DNA of 64,000 nucleotides. Source: Streptomyces sp. NBC_00353. GTDB taxonomy: Bacteria > Actinomycetota > Actinomycetes > Streptomycetales > Streptomycetaceae. The DNA lies in assembly GCF_036108815.1 (NCBI RefSeq), contig NZ_CP107985.1, positions 2,852,001 through 2,916,000 of the forward strand, read 5' to 3'. Position 1 is the first letter of the stretch. Every line of letters begins with the position of its first letter. Positions 1 through 8,469 of this stretch are shown one piece after another. The position numbers and the translations under genes were made by a program. The notes beneath the pieces were generated by a model. That model saw only the letters and a program-made list of their open reading frames with translations. It had not been told where the DNA came from and ran no database searches.

Positions 1-629
1 GCGCAGGTCTGGCCGAAGGCGTGGAAGAGCGGCAGGCAGCCCAGCAGGACGTCCTCCGGGCTGAGCCGGAGCAGTGGCGTCGCGATGATCTCGGAGTTGC
101 GGACCAGGTTGGCGTGGGTGAGCTCGGCGCCCTTGGGAACTCCGGTGGTGCCGGAGGTGTAGAGGATGACCGCGGTGTCCTGCTCCTCGCGGCTCCGCTC
201 GGGCGCGGGGAACGGGTGGGCGGCGAGCAACTGGGTGAGCGAGCCGGGCCCGACAGGCACTACGTCGGCGGCAGTGCCCTGGGCCCCGGCAGCGGCCTCC
301 TCCGCGACCGGGGCGAAGGCGAACAGCAGCACCGCGCCCGAGTCGCCCAGGTAGTGGGCGACTTCGCGCGACTTGAGGAGGGGGTTCATCGGGACGACGA
401 TGGCGCCGGCGCGCAGCACGCCGTAGTACAGGACCGGGAACTCCAGCAGGTTGGGCAGCATCAGACCGACCCGGTCACCGGGGGTGACACCGCGTGCGGC
501 GAGCAGCGCGGCCACCCGGCCGGCGAGCGTGTGAAGTTCGGTGTAGGTAAGCGAGTGGTCGCCGAGTTCGACGGCGACGCGGTGGCCGTGTGCTGCGGCG
601 GTACGGCTGAGGAGGTCGGCGAGGTTCAC
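1..629 (-). CDS. acyl-CoA / fatty-acid ligase, AMP-binding (3' end outside window)
   Basis: Only the first ~209 residues lie in the window; the gene runs off the left edge. The protein begins VNLADLLSRTAAAH and carries the adenylate-forming P-loop ILYTSGTTGVPKGAELTH at about residues 160-180, typical of long-chain acyl-CoA or aryl-CoA ligases. These activate a carboxylate to acyl-AMP and then the CoA thioester. The GTG start at 629 has AGAGG about 7 nt upstream. It follows the aldehyde dehydrogenase by 54 bp on the same strand. Aldehyde to acid to acyl-CoA is a sensible two-step order, so co-transcription is likely. Substrate cannot be told from the visible part. Confidence 0.9.
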   Translation of the reverse strand, partial: MNLADLLSRTAAAHGHRVAVELGDHSLTYTELHTLAGRVAALLAARGVTPGDRVGLMLPNLLEFPVLYYGVLRAGAIVVPMNPLLKSREVAHYLGDSGAVLLFAFAPVAEEAAAGAQGTAADVVPVGPGSLTQLLAAHPFPAPERSREEQDTAVILYTSGTTGVPKGAELTHANLVRNSEIIATPLLRLSPEDVLLGCLPLFHAFGQTC

Positions 630-683
630 CTTCGGCCTCTCGTCTGACGGTGGCGGTTCGGGGGCGGCGGGGTGCGGGCGGTG

Positions 684-2393
684 TCAGCCGCGCAGTGCGG
701 AGGCGAAGATGCCGGGGAGCTTGGCGATCGCCGGTGCGGCGGTGAAGCGGGTGACGCGTTCGATGGTGGTCCGGGCGGTGCGGTTGGTGACGAAATAGGG
801 CGGGCGGGGCGACAGTGACGGGGAACCGGCGAACAGGCCGCGCGGGGCGGGGGCGAAGGGTGCACGCAGCACGGTCTTCTCGATGTCCTCGAGCATGAAG
901 GCGTTGTGGACGAAGCCGATGCCGCTGCCGATGTCCTGGCGGGTGTGGCCGGGGTAGGCGCCCCAGGGCGTGTAGCCGAGCAGGAAACCGATCGCGGACC
1001 AGCAGTTGACGCCGAGGGTCCCGTAGCGCAGCCCGGCCACGGCCGCCTCGACCGCAGAGCGGTGGTGCTTCTCGGTCCGGGGGTGGACGATCAGGGTCGC
1101 GCCGAGGGTGCCGGGGAGCTTGTCGTTGGCGAAGTCGACGGCGTGGCGCAGGAATTCGGCCGCGGTCGCGCCGGGCAGGCGGACCACGCCAAGTGCGCTG
1201 CCGAAGACCTCGTCGGTGATCAGCATGTCGTCGTGGTCGGTGATGTCCGGGACCAGCACGCGGCAGGGGCCGTCGCCGTGGGTCTCGGCCTTGGGGTGTG
1301 CCTTGAGGACCGCGCCGAGACGCTGGTCTGCCCCGGGGTAGTAGTCGGTGCGCGGCGGCAGCTCGCGCAGCACCTTCCGGATCTGCTCCAGCAGTCGCTC
1401 GGTACCGTCCCACTCCGCCGGCAGGACCAGGATCTGACTGGCGATGCAGTTGTGGCCGGAGTTGTTCATCTTGCTGGTCACGATGTGCTCGGCCTGGAAG
1501 CGGAAGTCCGCCTCGCTCCACGGCCCGGGGGCCACGATGCACGGGCTGACCCCGCCCAGCTCACTGCTGAACGGCTTGCCGAGAAGCGGCGTGTCGTCGC
1601 GGCGGCGCTGCGCGGCCTGCTCGTCGGTCCCCCACACGATCGCGTCGTGGGTGCGGTCGCTGCCGGTGACATGGATGGCGTCCACGCCGTCGTGCGCGGC
1701 GAGATGGCCGCCCTCCGCCGCACCGCCGTCGACGAACCGCAGCCAGCCGTGCTCGACGAACTCGGCGAAGACCAGCTCGAAGTGCCGCCGGAGGTAAGCG
1801 TTGACCGGGTTCATCTTCGCAACCACGACCTGGCCCTCGACATACAGCTTGTGCAGGATGTCCAGGGCGGTGATGGCCGCGACATTTCCCGCGCCCAACA
1901 CCAGGGCGACGGCCGGGCGTCCGGGCCGCCCGCGGTACTCGCCGGCGGCCCGGTCTCGCACCTGCTGCGCGCTGGTGCCAGCGCGCATCCACACCTGGGC
2001 GGTGAACCCGTTGAGCAGCAGGGTGTCCCAGCCGGTAGCGGGGAAGACGTCGACCCAGGTGCGGCCGTTCCCCTCGTGCACGGCTCGCGCGTCGACCGGG
2101 TCCTTGCCCGCGGCGATCCGGCGCAGCACGTGCAGGTAGGCGCTGACGTTCTGGGCGAGCGCCCACGGGGCGCCGGCCCAGTCCTCGGCCGCCCACGGGG
2201 AGTCGGGGCCGTAGCCCTTGGCACGGGCTCCGGCCGCGGCCGTCTCCGCGGCGCCGTCGGCGATTCGCGGCAGCAGCCGCTCCAGCAGCACGATCCGCTC
2301 GGCGATCGGGGCCGCGGCCCACGATGCGGAGCCTTCACGCAGCTCGGCGACGGCACGGTCCAGCGGTTCGGTGTCGATGGCAGGGGCGGTCAC
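684..2393 (-). CDS. aldehyde dehydrogenase family protein
   Basis: A 569-residue NAD(P)-dependent aldehyde dehydrogenase-like protein. Visible are a cofactor-fold segment (VLGAGNVAAITALDIL), the general-base region FSSELGGVSPC and the nucleophile region MNNSGHNCIASQ with the catalytic Cys. The open frame extends further upstream, to 2624, but a GTG at 2393 with AGGAG 7 nt before it gives an N-terminus (VTAPAIDTEPLDRA) suited to the family. The upstream extension translates to transporter-like sequence and belongs to a decayed MFS gene. It is longer than classical 480-500 aa ALDHs, resembling the long actinobacterial variants. It probably forms an operon with the acyl-CoA ligase downstream. 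Confidence 0.85.
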   Translation of the reverse strand: MTAPAIDTEPLDRAVAELREGSASWAAAPIAERIVLLERLLPRIADGAAETAAAGARAKGYGPDSPWAAEDWAGAPWALAQNVSAYLHVLRRIAAGKDPVDARAVHEGNGRTWVDVFPATGWDTLLLNGFTAQVWMRAGTSAQQVRDRAAGEYRGRPGRPAVALVLGAGNVAAITALDILHKLYVEGQVVVAKMNPVNAYLRRHFELVFAEFVEHGWLRFVDGGAAEGGHLAAHDGVDAIHVTGSDRTHDAIVWGTDEQAAQRRRDDTPLLGKPFSSELGGVSPCIVAPGPWSEADFRFQAEHIVTSKMNNSGHNCIASQILVLPAEWDGTERLLEQIRKVLRELPPRTDYYPGADQRLGAVLKAHPKAETHGDGPCRVLVPDITDHDDMLITDEVFGSALGVVRLPGATAAEFLRHAVDFANDKLPGTLGATLIVHPRTEKHHRSAVEAAVAGLRYGTLGVNCWSAIGFLLGYTPWGAYPGHTRQDIGSGIGFVHNAFMLEDIEKTVLRAPFAPAPRGLFAGSPSLSPRPPYFVTNRTARTTIERVTRFTAAPAIAKLPGIFASALRG

Positions 2394-2469
2394 GGGTCGG
2401 CTCCTAGTGCAGCAGGGGTGGTCGGGCGCGTGTCGGTGGGTCAAGCGTCCAGGCGAGCGGTGTGGCGAG

Positions 2470-2885
2470 CCGGGGCGATCAGGGTGAAGGCCGCGCATGC
2501 CCACCAGCAGCAGGACACCGGAGAGCAGAACGGCGCTCTGGTACGACGTCACGCCACAGCTGTCGACCCGTTGTCCGACCACGGCCGAGGCGATCAGGCC
2601 CGCGGTGGTGACCACGGCGTTCACGTACCGAAGGCGACGACGGTGAACGCAACGCTGGCGAAGGATCCACCCAGACCGAAACCGGCCACCAGCAGCGCGG
2701 TCTTCGCCCCGGCGCCGTCCACCAGGGGCAGGGCCAGGCAGGCGGCCGCACCGAGCAGCAGCAGGCTGCCGCCGACCCGGCCGCGCGCCCAGCGGCTGCT
2801 GACTCCGCGGCGTATCAGCCAGTCGGTGAGCCCGGCCTGGACGAGCAGCGCGAGAGCGCCCATCGCCCAGGGCCGGGCCAACGGT
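2470..2885 (-). pseudogene. MFS transporter, C-terminal remnant with frameshift
   Basis: Translation on the minus strand from about 2885 gives membrane-type sequence (PWAMGALALLVQAGLTDW, then GSLLLLGAAACLALPLVDG and TALLVAGFGLGGSFASVAF) typical of the second half of an MFS drug/solute carrier. It stops at 2621, but a neighbouring frame continues directly with VNAVVTTAGLIASAVVGQRVDS and SAVLLSGVLLLVGMRGL. Adding one G at about 2625 (GGTAC-GTGAAC) would join the halves as FGTVNAVV. The N-terminal half is absent; the remnant starts at repeat copy 1. The last codons are not certain because the second frame stays open into the aldehyde dehydrogenase. Confidence 0.75.
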
Positions 2886-2955
2886 GCCAGTGCCGAAGCG
2901 ACCCGCGCTCGTTCGTCAGTCCAAAATCCGCCTGGCCCGTTGGCCGTTGGAACAA
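2879..2955 (-). repeat. 78-bp promoter-like repeat, copy 1
   Basis: First of four related 77-78 bp copies. Reading on the minus strand it runs from GTTGTTCCAACGGCCAACGG, through GGATTTTGGACTG and ACGAGCGC, to GGCACTGGCACCGTTG. This copy is sandwiched between a truncated reading frame (start at 3000, directly after the SnoaL-like gene) and the middle of the MFS remnant. Here it sits at a rearrangement joint and not in front of an intact start codon. Confidence 0.75.
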
Positions 2956-3000
2956 CCGTGCGGTGCGGATCAGCGTCTGGGCGTGTTCGTAGGCGGTCAT
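2956..3000 (-). pseudogene. truncated start of a gene coupled to the SnoaL-like gene
   Basis: The ATG at 3000 follows the TAG stop of the SnoaL-like gene with no gap, the arrangement of a translationally coupled operon partner. The reading frame begins MTAYEHAQTLIRTAR and then enters repeat copy 1, after which it no longer looks like natural protein. I take it as the first ~15 codons of a lost gene. The fragment is too short to assign to a family. Confidence 0.4.
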
Positions 3001-3447
3001 CTATTCCGTAGGCGGGAGAATGCCGAGCTGCCGGGCGAAGTCTGCGCCGTCCCAGTAGATCGCGTTCTGGCGGATGCGCAGCTGGTCGTCCCACTCGGCG
3101 ACCGAGACTGCCCGCAGCCCTTCAAACCGTCGGCCCGTCGCTTCGATGCCGAGGAAAGGTGCCCCGGTGAAGGTCCCGCTGGCCTGCCACTGGACCGTGG
3201 TCCACGAGCCGTCGGACAGGATGCGTTCGGTCTCGACCTCCATGTCGGGGAACGCGGCCAGGAGCTCGGTGAAGAAGCCCACGATCGCGTCCAGGCCGCG
3301 GAACTCTCCGACCGCGACGAAAGTGTCTACGGCGTCGGGGCTCCACATCTGCTCGGCGTTATCGAGTTCGTGGCGGCCGATCCGCTCGAACAAGGAGCGT
3401 GCCGCCTCCGCGGGTGTGGTGGGCTGGGTGATGCTGCTCGACTCCAT
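3001..3447 (-). CDS. SnoaL-like / NTF2-fold protein
   Basis: 148 residues with the pattern of SnoaL-like polyketide cyclase or limonene-epoxide-hydrolase-like NTF2 folds: an N-terminal helix (AEAARSLFERIG), WSPDAVDTFV, FRGLDAIVGFFTELLAAFPDMEVE, and a late WTTVQWQASGTFTG strand. Such proteins act as cyclases, hydrolases or ligand-binding accessory factors. The ATG at 3447 has AAGGAG 7 nt upstream. Repeat copy 2 lies 74 nt before the start in the same relative orientation and spacing as copy 4 before the symporter, suggesting the two genes share a control signal. Confidence 0.8.
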   Translation of the reverse strand: MESSSITQPTTPAEAARSLFERIGRHELDNAEQMWSPDAVDTFVAVGEFRGLDAIVGFFTELLAAFPDMEVETERILSDGSWTTVQWQASGTFTGAPFLGIEATGRRFEGLRAVSVAEWDDQLRIRQNAIYWDGADFARQLGILPPTE

Positions 3448-3460
3448 CGCCTGCTCCTTC

Positions 3461-3599
3461 TCACTCTCAATCTCGATCGGGGTCTCTTAGCGCTCACGCG
3501 CTCCCGATTTCGTCACGCCGGCAAAGGTGCCAGCGCCGACGTGACCTGCGCTCGTACGGCAGTCCAAAATCCACCCGGCCCGTTGGCCGTTGGATCAAT
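3461..3599 (-). promoter_or_regulatory. 78-bp promoter-like repeat copy 2 with conserved leader
   Basis: The core is 3522-3599; read towards the SnoaL-like gene it begins TGATCCAACGGCCAACGGG and ends GCGCTGGCACCTTTG. The following leader also matches the one after copy 3: from the TGAC after the core to GAGAGTGA both are exactly 55 nt long and share scattered identity (for example ATCGAGA/GATCGAG and GAGAGTGA). Conserved position before a gene start supports a promoter/operator with its 5' leader. No clear -35/-10 pair could be assigned. Confidence 0.65.
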
Positions 3600-3935
3600 G
3601 CGGTGCCGCGGCATGCTCGTGCACAAGCCGGAACAGCTGTCCCCGGAGCGGACATGGGCCGACGTCCTGGCCCTGCGCAACGGCTCCGGTTTCAGGGCGG
3701 TCGCCAGGTTCGGGCGCGACTACCAGTGCCGCTCCAATCCCACGGTTCCGGTCACCATCGGCCGGGGCGAGCGCGACCGCGCCCTCCCCCTGCACATGGC
3801 TGGCCTGGCCCGCGAGCGGATTCCCCAGGCCGAACACGTGACACTGCCCGGCTGCGGCACATGCCTATGAGTGACGAGCCGGCACTCATCACTTCCGTCA
3901 TCCTGGACACCATCAACGCAGCAGCAAAGCCGTGA
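3600..3935 (+). pseudogene. alpha/beta hydrolase, C-terminal remnant with frameshift
   Basis: The plus-strand frame reading LVHKPEQLSPERTWADVLALR, then VTIGRGERDRALPLHMAGLARERIPQAEHVTLPGCG, matches the C-terminal part of an alpha/beta hydrolase, with the loop bearing the acid residue (GERDRALPL) and the strand before the catalytic His. The frame breaks at GCGT; a neighbouring frame continues with HMPMSDEPALITSVILDTI up to 3935. Restoring one G near 3850 gives the canonical GCGH. The N-terminal half with the nucleophile elbow is missing and repeat copy 2 occupies its place. Confidence 0.75.
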
Positions 3936-3958
3936 CGTCACGCGCCGCCTGATGCCAT

Positions 3959-4004
3959 CACGTCGGCAGGCCCTCCGCGTCCTCGCGGAGGGCCTGCCGA
4001 CGTG
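3959..4004. terminator. bidirectional terminator hairpin
   Basis: Perfect 20-bp stem CACGTCGGCAGGCCCTCCGC with a 6-nt loop (GTCCTC) and its exact complement. It lies between the hydrolase remnant and the sulfatase terminator. There is no U tract, as is normal for Streptomyces. Confidence 0.85.
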
Positions 4005-4040
4005 AGGGGTCGCCGAGCAACCCGAGCCGAGGCGTGACTG

Positions 4041-4100
4041 CGGCCGTGCGGTGCCGGTGAGCCGGCCGCGGTTGGCCTGCCCACCGGCACCGCACGGCCG
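4041..4100. terminator. sulfatase terminator hairpin
   Basis: A 19-bp perfect stem (CGGCCGTGCGGTGCCGGTG and its complement at 4082-4100) with a 22-nt loop, ending 5 bp from the sulfatase stop codon. Likely intrinsic terminator for the minus-strand sulfatase transcript. Confidence 0.8.
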
Positions 4101-4105
4101 GCCCG

Positions 4106-6475
4106 TCACTGCCGGGACATGGCGATCCGCCAGCGCTCCTCGATCGGGATCAGGTGCTCGGGGTTGTCCGCGGCAGCGTCCACGTCTATCTGCACCCACC
4201 GGATCTGGCCAGTGAAGTCGTTGCCGCGAGCCGGGTATTCCGGCGTGACGGGCGAGCCCGACTCGCGGCCCACGTTGGTCGTCTCGTCCAGGGAGAACAC
4301 CATCGCCTGGGTCACCGGCAGCTGCCCGCGGCCCACCTCGGTGCCGTCGACGTGGAGCGTGACGGTGCCGCCCTTGGCCAGCCCGGGGCCGGCGTAGTCG
4401 AATTCCATCCGCACCTGGTGCTCGCCGGCCGGGAGCTTGTGGTCCGAGCCGACGTAGAAGTACTTCAGACCCACCAGGTTGTAACAGTAGCGCAGTCGGC
4501 CGTCGCGGACGTACAGGCTCCAGCCGCCGGCCATGCCGCCCTGGGACAGGATGACGCCCTCGGCGCCGTCCTCCGGGACCACGACCTGCGCGGTGACGGC
4601 GTGGCTCTTGTTCTTGATGTTGATGACCGAACTCTCGTTGAGGTGCCCCATGCCCGGGAAGAGCACTTGGGTGTTGCCGCGGACGAGCTGCGGCCGGCCG
4701 GCCAGGTCGGGGTCCAAACGCTCGACGGCCCGGTCGTCCAGCGGCAGCACCCCGTGCTTGGTCGCCTCGATCAGCCACAGCCGCTGCAGTTTGTGGAGCA
4801 TCTCGGGCTGCTCGGCGGCGAGGTTGCGGGATTGGGTCCAGTCGTCGGGGCCGTACAGTTCCCACACGTCGTCGTCGAAGGCGACCAGCTTGGCTCCCAC
4901 CATCTCCCACGGCGTGCGGTGTTTGGTGACCGCGGTCCAGCCGCGGTGGTAGATGCCGCGGTTGCCAGTGATCTCGAAGTACTGCGTCTGGCGCCGCTCG
5001 GGCGCAGTAGCGTCGCCGAAGGAGTAGCCCATGCTCACGCCTTCGATGGGGGCCTGGGTGACCCCGTGCACCGTGGTGGGCTCGGGCAGCCCGGCGGCCT
5101 CCAGAACGGTCGGCGCCACGTCGATGACGTGGGAGAACTGGTCGCGGACCTCGCCCCGGGCGGTGATGCCGGCGGGCCAGTGCACGATGGTGCCGTTGCG
5201 GGTGCCGCCCCAGTGCGAGGCCGCCTGCTTGGTCCACTGGTACGGCGTGCACATCGCATGTGCCCAGCCCACCGCGTAGTGGTTGTACGCGGTCGGCGTA
5301 CCGAACTCGTCCACCTTGGCGCGCAGGAACTCCGTCGACTCCAGCGCGCTGAGGCCGTTGAAGTTGATCGTCTCGTTGAAGCTGCCGTGGTGGGTGCCCT
5401 CGGCCGAGGCGCCGTTGTCGCCGATGATGTAGTAGATCAGCGTGTCATCGAGCAGTTCCAGGTCGTCCAGGGTCTGCACCAGCCGCCCGATCTGGGCGTC
5501 GGTATGGGCCAGGAACCCGGCGTAGACCTCCATCTGGCGGGTCAGCACCGGCTTGAGGTCGTCGGGCATCTCGTCCCAGTGCGGGATCTCCGCATTGAAC
5601 GCGGTCAGCTCGGCGTCGGCGGGGATCACCCCGAGCTGCTTCTGCCGCTCGAAGATCTCCTCACGCAACGCGTCCCAGCCGGCGTCGAAGCGGCCCGCGT
5701 ACCGGTCGGACCACTCCTTGGGGGCATGGTGCGGGGCGTGGGTCGCGCCGGGGGCGAAGTAGAGGAAGAACGGGCGGTCGGGCTGGAGCGCGTGCTGGCG
5801 GCGGATCCAGTCCACGCTGCGGTCGGCGAGGTCCTCGGTGAGGTGGTAGCCCTCTTCCGGGGTGCGCTCGGGGTCCACCGGGGTGGTGCCCTCGTACAGC
5901 GCGGGGTAGTACTGGTTGGTCTCCCCGCCGAGGAAGCCGTAGAAGTAGTCGAAGCCGCTGCCGGTCGGCCAGCGGTCGAACGGCCCGGCCGGGCTGGTCT
6001 CCCACACCGGCACCTCGTGGCACTTGCCGAACTGCGCGGTGGCGTAGCCGTTGAGCCGCAGCGTCTCGGCCAGCGGCGCCTTGGAGTTGGGCCGCATCGT
6101 GTTGTATCCCGGCGCGGAGGTCGCCAGCTCGGTGATCGCACCCATGCCGACCGAGTGGTGATTGCGCCCCGTCAGCAGCGCCTGCCGGGTCGGCGAGCAC
6201 AGCGCGGTGGTGTGGAAGCGGGAGTAGCGCAGCCCGCCGTCGGCCAGTCGCTGCGCCGCGGGGGTGTCGATCGGGCCGCCGAACACGCTGGAGGCGCCGA
6301 AGCCCACGTCGTCCAGCAGGATCACCAACACGTTCGGCGCGCCCGCCGGCGGCCGCAGCGGCGTGATCGGCGCGAACGACGTCTCCGGGTCCCGGGCGTC
6401 GTACGTGGTCAGCCCCGGCCGGGGCCGATCGGGCATGGGCAGGGCGGTGCGGGGGAGATCGTCATGCGAGGGCAC
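4106..6475 (-). CDS. type I arylsulfatase (formylglycine-dependent)
   Basis: 789 residues, the length of the large AtsA-type actinobacterial/proteobacterial arylsulfatases. Sulfatase domain from about residue 45: metal-binding VILLDDVGFG, and the modification motif LCSPTR with Cys93 in the C-x-P-x-R context that formylglycine-generating enzyme converts to formylglycine. Later come GRNHHSVGMG, FGKCHE, PFFLYFAPGATHAPHH and IIGDNGASAEG. The C-terminal ~200 residues form a jelly-roll-like region. It hydrolyses sulfate esters. No signal peptide is visible, so it is probably cytoplasmic. The GTG start at 6475 is preceded by AGGAGG. Its divergent neighbour encodes the matching activating enzyme. Confidence 0.93.
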   Translation of the reverse strand: MPSHDDLPRTALPMPDRPRPGLTTYDARDPETSFAPITPLRPPAGAPNVLVILLDDVGFGASSVFGGPIDTPAAQRLADGGLRYSRFHTTALCSPTRQALLTGRNHHSVGMGAITELATSAPGYNTMRPNSKAPLAETLRLNGYATAQFGKCHEVPVWETSPAGPFDRWPTGSGFDYFYGFLGGETNQYYPALYEGTTPVDPERTPEEGYHLTEDLADRSVDWIRRQHALQPDRPFFLYFAPGATHAPHHAPKEWSDRYAGRFDAGWDALREEIFERQKQLGVIPADAELTAFNAEIPHWDEMPDDLKPVLTRQMEVYAGFLAHTDAQIGRLVQTLDDLELLDDTLIYYIIGDNGASAEGTHHGSFNETINFNGLSALESTEFLRAKVDEFGTPTAYNHYAVGWAHAMCTPYQWTKQAASHWGGTRNGTIVHWPAGITARGEVRDQFSHVIDVAPTVLEAAGLPEPTTVHGVTQAPIEGVSMGYSFGDATAPERRQTQYFEITGNRGIYHRGWTAVTKHRTPWEMVGAKLVAFDDDVWELYGPDDWTQSRNLAAEQPEMLHKLQRLWLIEATKHGVLPLDDRAVERLDPDLAGRPQLVRGNTQVLFPGMGHLNESSVINIKNKSHAVTAQVVVPEDGAEGVILSQGGMAGGWSLYVRDGRLRYCYNLVGLKYFYVGSDHKLPAGEHQVRMEFDYAGPGLAKGGTVTLHVDGTEVGRGQLPVTQAMVFSLDETTNVGRESGSPVTPEYPARGNDFTGQIRWVQIDVDAAADNPEHLIPIEERWRIAMSRQ

Positions 6476-6967
6476 AGGGCCCCTCCTGTCCGGGATTGGT
6501 GAAGCGACGGCGACGGCCGTCCGGGCACGCAGTCCCGGTCTCCGGCGCGGTCGTGATGGGTGGGCAGGGACACGGCGGCTCCCGGCGTGCCGCCAGATGA
6601 GGCGGGCCGAGCGAGGGGCTCATGTCCCGTGTACGCGTGGGGTCTCGTGCACCGTCCGGTGGGGAGCCGGGCGGCGAGGAGGTCACGGCCGCAGCGAGGC
6701 TGTCGGTCCGGCGGTGAGTGCAGCGCTGCCGTGACGGATCACTGCTGCCGCGGCCTGCGGGGTCTTGACGACCCCTGGCGTGGATGGGACTTTAACGGAA
6801 CTCGCAGTTACGTATCTAGAGGGTCCGCATGTGACCGCAGCAACGGTCGCGTCGCACATCGCCGGCTGAGCCCGGCAGCTCGACACCGCCGCCTGCCGTT
6901 GGCAGGAAAGGCAGGCCGCGGCCCGATCCTCGTAACTCCGCAAGCCCCGCACAGCTAGGTGACACCG
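6476..6967. promoter_or_regulatory. divergent intergenic region, sulfatase / FGE
   Basis: 492 bp with no convincing gene. It holds the sulfatase Shine-Dalgarno at the left. Around 6790-6825 there is a less GC-rich stretch (GGGACTTTAACGGAACTCGC, then TTACGTATCTAGAG) that could hold a promoter for the FGE gene. Near 6890-6915 short overlapping dyads (CCTGCC ... GGCAGG) could form alternative hairpins. The 78-bp repeat found elsewhere in the cluster is absent here. Confidence 0.5.
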
Positions 6968-8008
6968 ATGAGTGACGTACCCACCGCGACCACGCCGCCC
7001 CTGGGCCACATCCCGCAGAACCAGCCCGACGACATGGTGTGGATTCCCGGTGGCGGGTTCACCATGGGGTCTGACCGCCACTACCCCGAGGAAGCCCCGG
7101 CCCACGCCGTGAGCGTCGACGGTTTCTGGATCGACCCGCATCCGGTCACCAACGCCCAGTTCCAGGCGTTCGTCGAGGCCACCGGGTATCGGACGATCGC
7201 CGAGCGACCCGTGGACCCGTCCGCGTATCCCGGCGCTGATACGGCCATGCTGGCGCCGGCTTCGGCGGTGTTCACGCCGCCGTCGCATCCGGTGGACCTG
7301 AGGTACCCGTACCAGTGGTGGTCGTACGTGCCCGGCGCGAACTGGCGACACCCTGGCGGTCCGGGGACGTCGCGACGCGACCGGCTCGATCATCCGGTGA
7401 CCCACGTGGCATGGCCGGACGTGCTCGCCTACGCGCAGTGGGCCGGCAAGCAGATCCCCACCGAGGCCGAGTGGGAGTACGCCGCACGCGGCGGCCTGCT
7501 GGACAGCGAGTTCGCCTGGGGCGACGAGCTCAACCCGGATGGCCGGTACATGGCCAACACCTGGCAGGGCGAGTTCCCGCACGAGAACCTCGAACTGGAC
7601 GGCTACGCCGGCACCTCGCCGGTCGGGGCGTTCCCGGCCAACGGCTACGGCCTGTACGACATGATCGGCAACGTGTGGGAGTGGACGTCCGACTGGTACG
7701 CGGACCATCGGCGCCTCGCGACCAACGCGCCGACCTGCTGCGGCGCACCGCGGCCACGCTTCAACCCGGTCGGCGGCGCGGAGGCGGACAGCGTCGAACC
7801 CGGTCAGGTCCAGCTGCGTATCCCCCGCAAGGTGATGAAGGGCGGCTCGCACCTGTGCGCGCCGAACTACTGCCGCCGCTACCGGCCCGCCGCACGGCTC
7901 CCCCAGCCGATCGACACCTCCACCTGCCACCTCGGCTTCCGCTGCATCGTCCGCCCTGCAGCCGGTGCCGCGCAGCAAGGGAGTGTCATGAATCAGCTTG
8001 ATCGTTGA
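6968..8008 (+). CDS. formylglycine-generating enzyme (sulfatase activator)
   Basis: 346-residue FGE-sulfatase domain protein: MVWIPGGGFTMGS near the start, HPVTNAQFQAFVEATGY, PTEAEWEYAARGG, NGYGLYDMIGNVWEWTSDWY, and the catalytic pair in GGSHLCAPNYCRRYRPAAR. By codon count the cysteines are 297 and 302, the Cys-x4-Cys arrangement of aerobic copper-dependent FGEs. It oxidises the sulfatase CxPxR cysteine to formylglycine with O2. The ATG at 6968 was chosen over a GTG at 6959 because AGGTG sits 7 nt before it. Divergent from the sulfatase, its obvious client. Confidence 0.93.
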   Translation: MSDVPTATTPPLGHIPQNQPDDMVWIPGGGFTMGSDRHYPEEAPAHAVSVDGFWIDPHPVTNAQFQAFVEATGYRTIAERPVDPSAYPGADTAMLAPASAVFTPPSHPVDLRYPYQWWSYVPGANWRHPGGPGTSRRDRLDHPVTHVAWPDVLAYAQWAGKQIPTEAEWEYAARGGLLDSEFAWGDELNPDGRYMANTWQGEFPHENLELDGYAGTSPVGAFPANGYGLYDMIGNVWEWTSDWYADHRRLATNAPTCCGAPRPRFNPVGGAEADSVEPGQVQLRIPRKVMKGGSHLCAPNYCRRYRPAARLPQPIDTSTCHLGFRCIVRPAAGAAQQGSVMNQLDR

Positions 8009-8131
8009 CGCCTGGCCCCGAAGCTGGCGTCGTACATGATCACGCATGTTGGGATCCGCCGCACGGCGTGCCGGCCTTCGCCCGATCCTGTGCTCCGACC
8101 AACGCACGCGACCAGGACGAAGACCGTGGGG

Positions 8132-8330
8132 ATGAGCCTGCTGCACGAGGGCGTTGGCCAAGACCGGTTCGCTGAACTCGCACGCTTCCGGGGTGCATTC
8201 GACTCCTGCCCGACGCGGCGCGCGGATGCCCTGTCCGAGCTGTCCGACGCCGTGCTGTGCGCGGACGGACCCGTCAGGTCGCTGGTGAAACCGTCTCTGG
8301 CGAGCATCGCCGCGACCATGGCTCCGCGCA
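8132..8330 (+). pseudogene. transposase N-terminal remnant (IS701-like / NF041680-type)
   Basis: From the ATG at 8132 the frame reads MSLLHEGVGQDRFAELARFR, then RADALSELSDAVLCADGPVRSLV, which I recognise as the start of a widespread Streptomyces transposase family (usual text: LTDAVLCADGPV..LV.LSLAPEHRRGHGALYD). At about 8313 the frame slips: the neighbouring frame gives GEHRRDHGS, the expected continuation. About 65 of >350 residues remain, and the sequence ends exactly where repeat copy 3 begins. Confidence 0.7.
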
Positions 8331-8469
8331 GTTGTTCCGACGGCCAACGGGCCGGACGGATTTCGGACCTATGTACAAGCGTGGATCACGTCGACGCTGG
8401 CACCGTTGTCGGCATGACCGTGCCGGCGCCCCTCACACGCGAAGGGACACCAATCGTGATCGAGAGTGA
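8331..8469 (+). promoter_or_regulatory. 78-bp promoter-like repeat copy 3 with conserved leader
   Basis: Core 8331-8408, starting GTTGTTCCGACGGCCAACGG and ending CGCTGGCACCGTTG. The leader to GAGAGTGA at 8462-8469 is co-linear with the leader of copy 2. Downstream there is no intact gene start at the equivalent spacing; a GTG at 8456 opens only an 18-codon frame. The next real gene is the PucR-type regulator 410 bp further on, so this may be an orphaned promoter that now reads towards the regulator. Confidence 0.6.

Noticed and set aside
4154..6502. Long plus-strand ORF of 782 codons opposite the sulfatase.
   Set aside because: Antisense shadow; the minus strand shows sulfatase motifs including CSPTR and a strong ribosome-binding site.
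7996..8022. GATCGTTGACGCCTGGCC resembles the inner part of the cassette 2 left end (GATGTTTGACGCCTGGCC).
   Set aside because: Only a short match, it overlaps the last codons of the FGE gene, and no partner repeat or TGT tip was found nearby.
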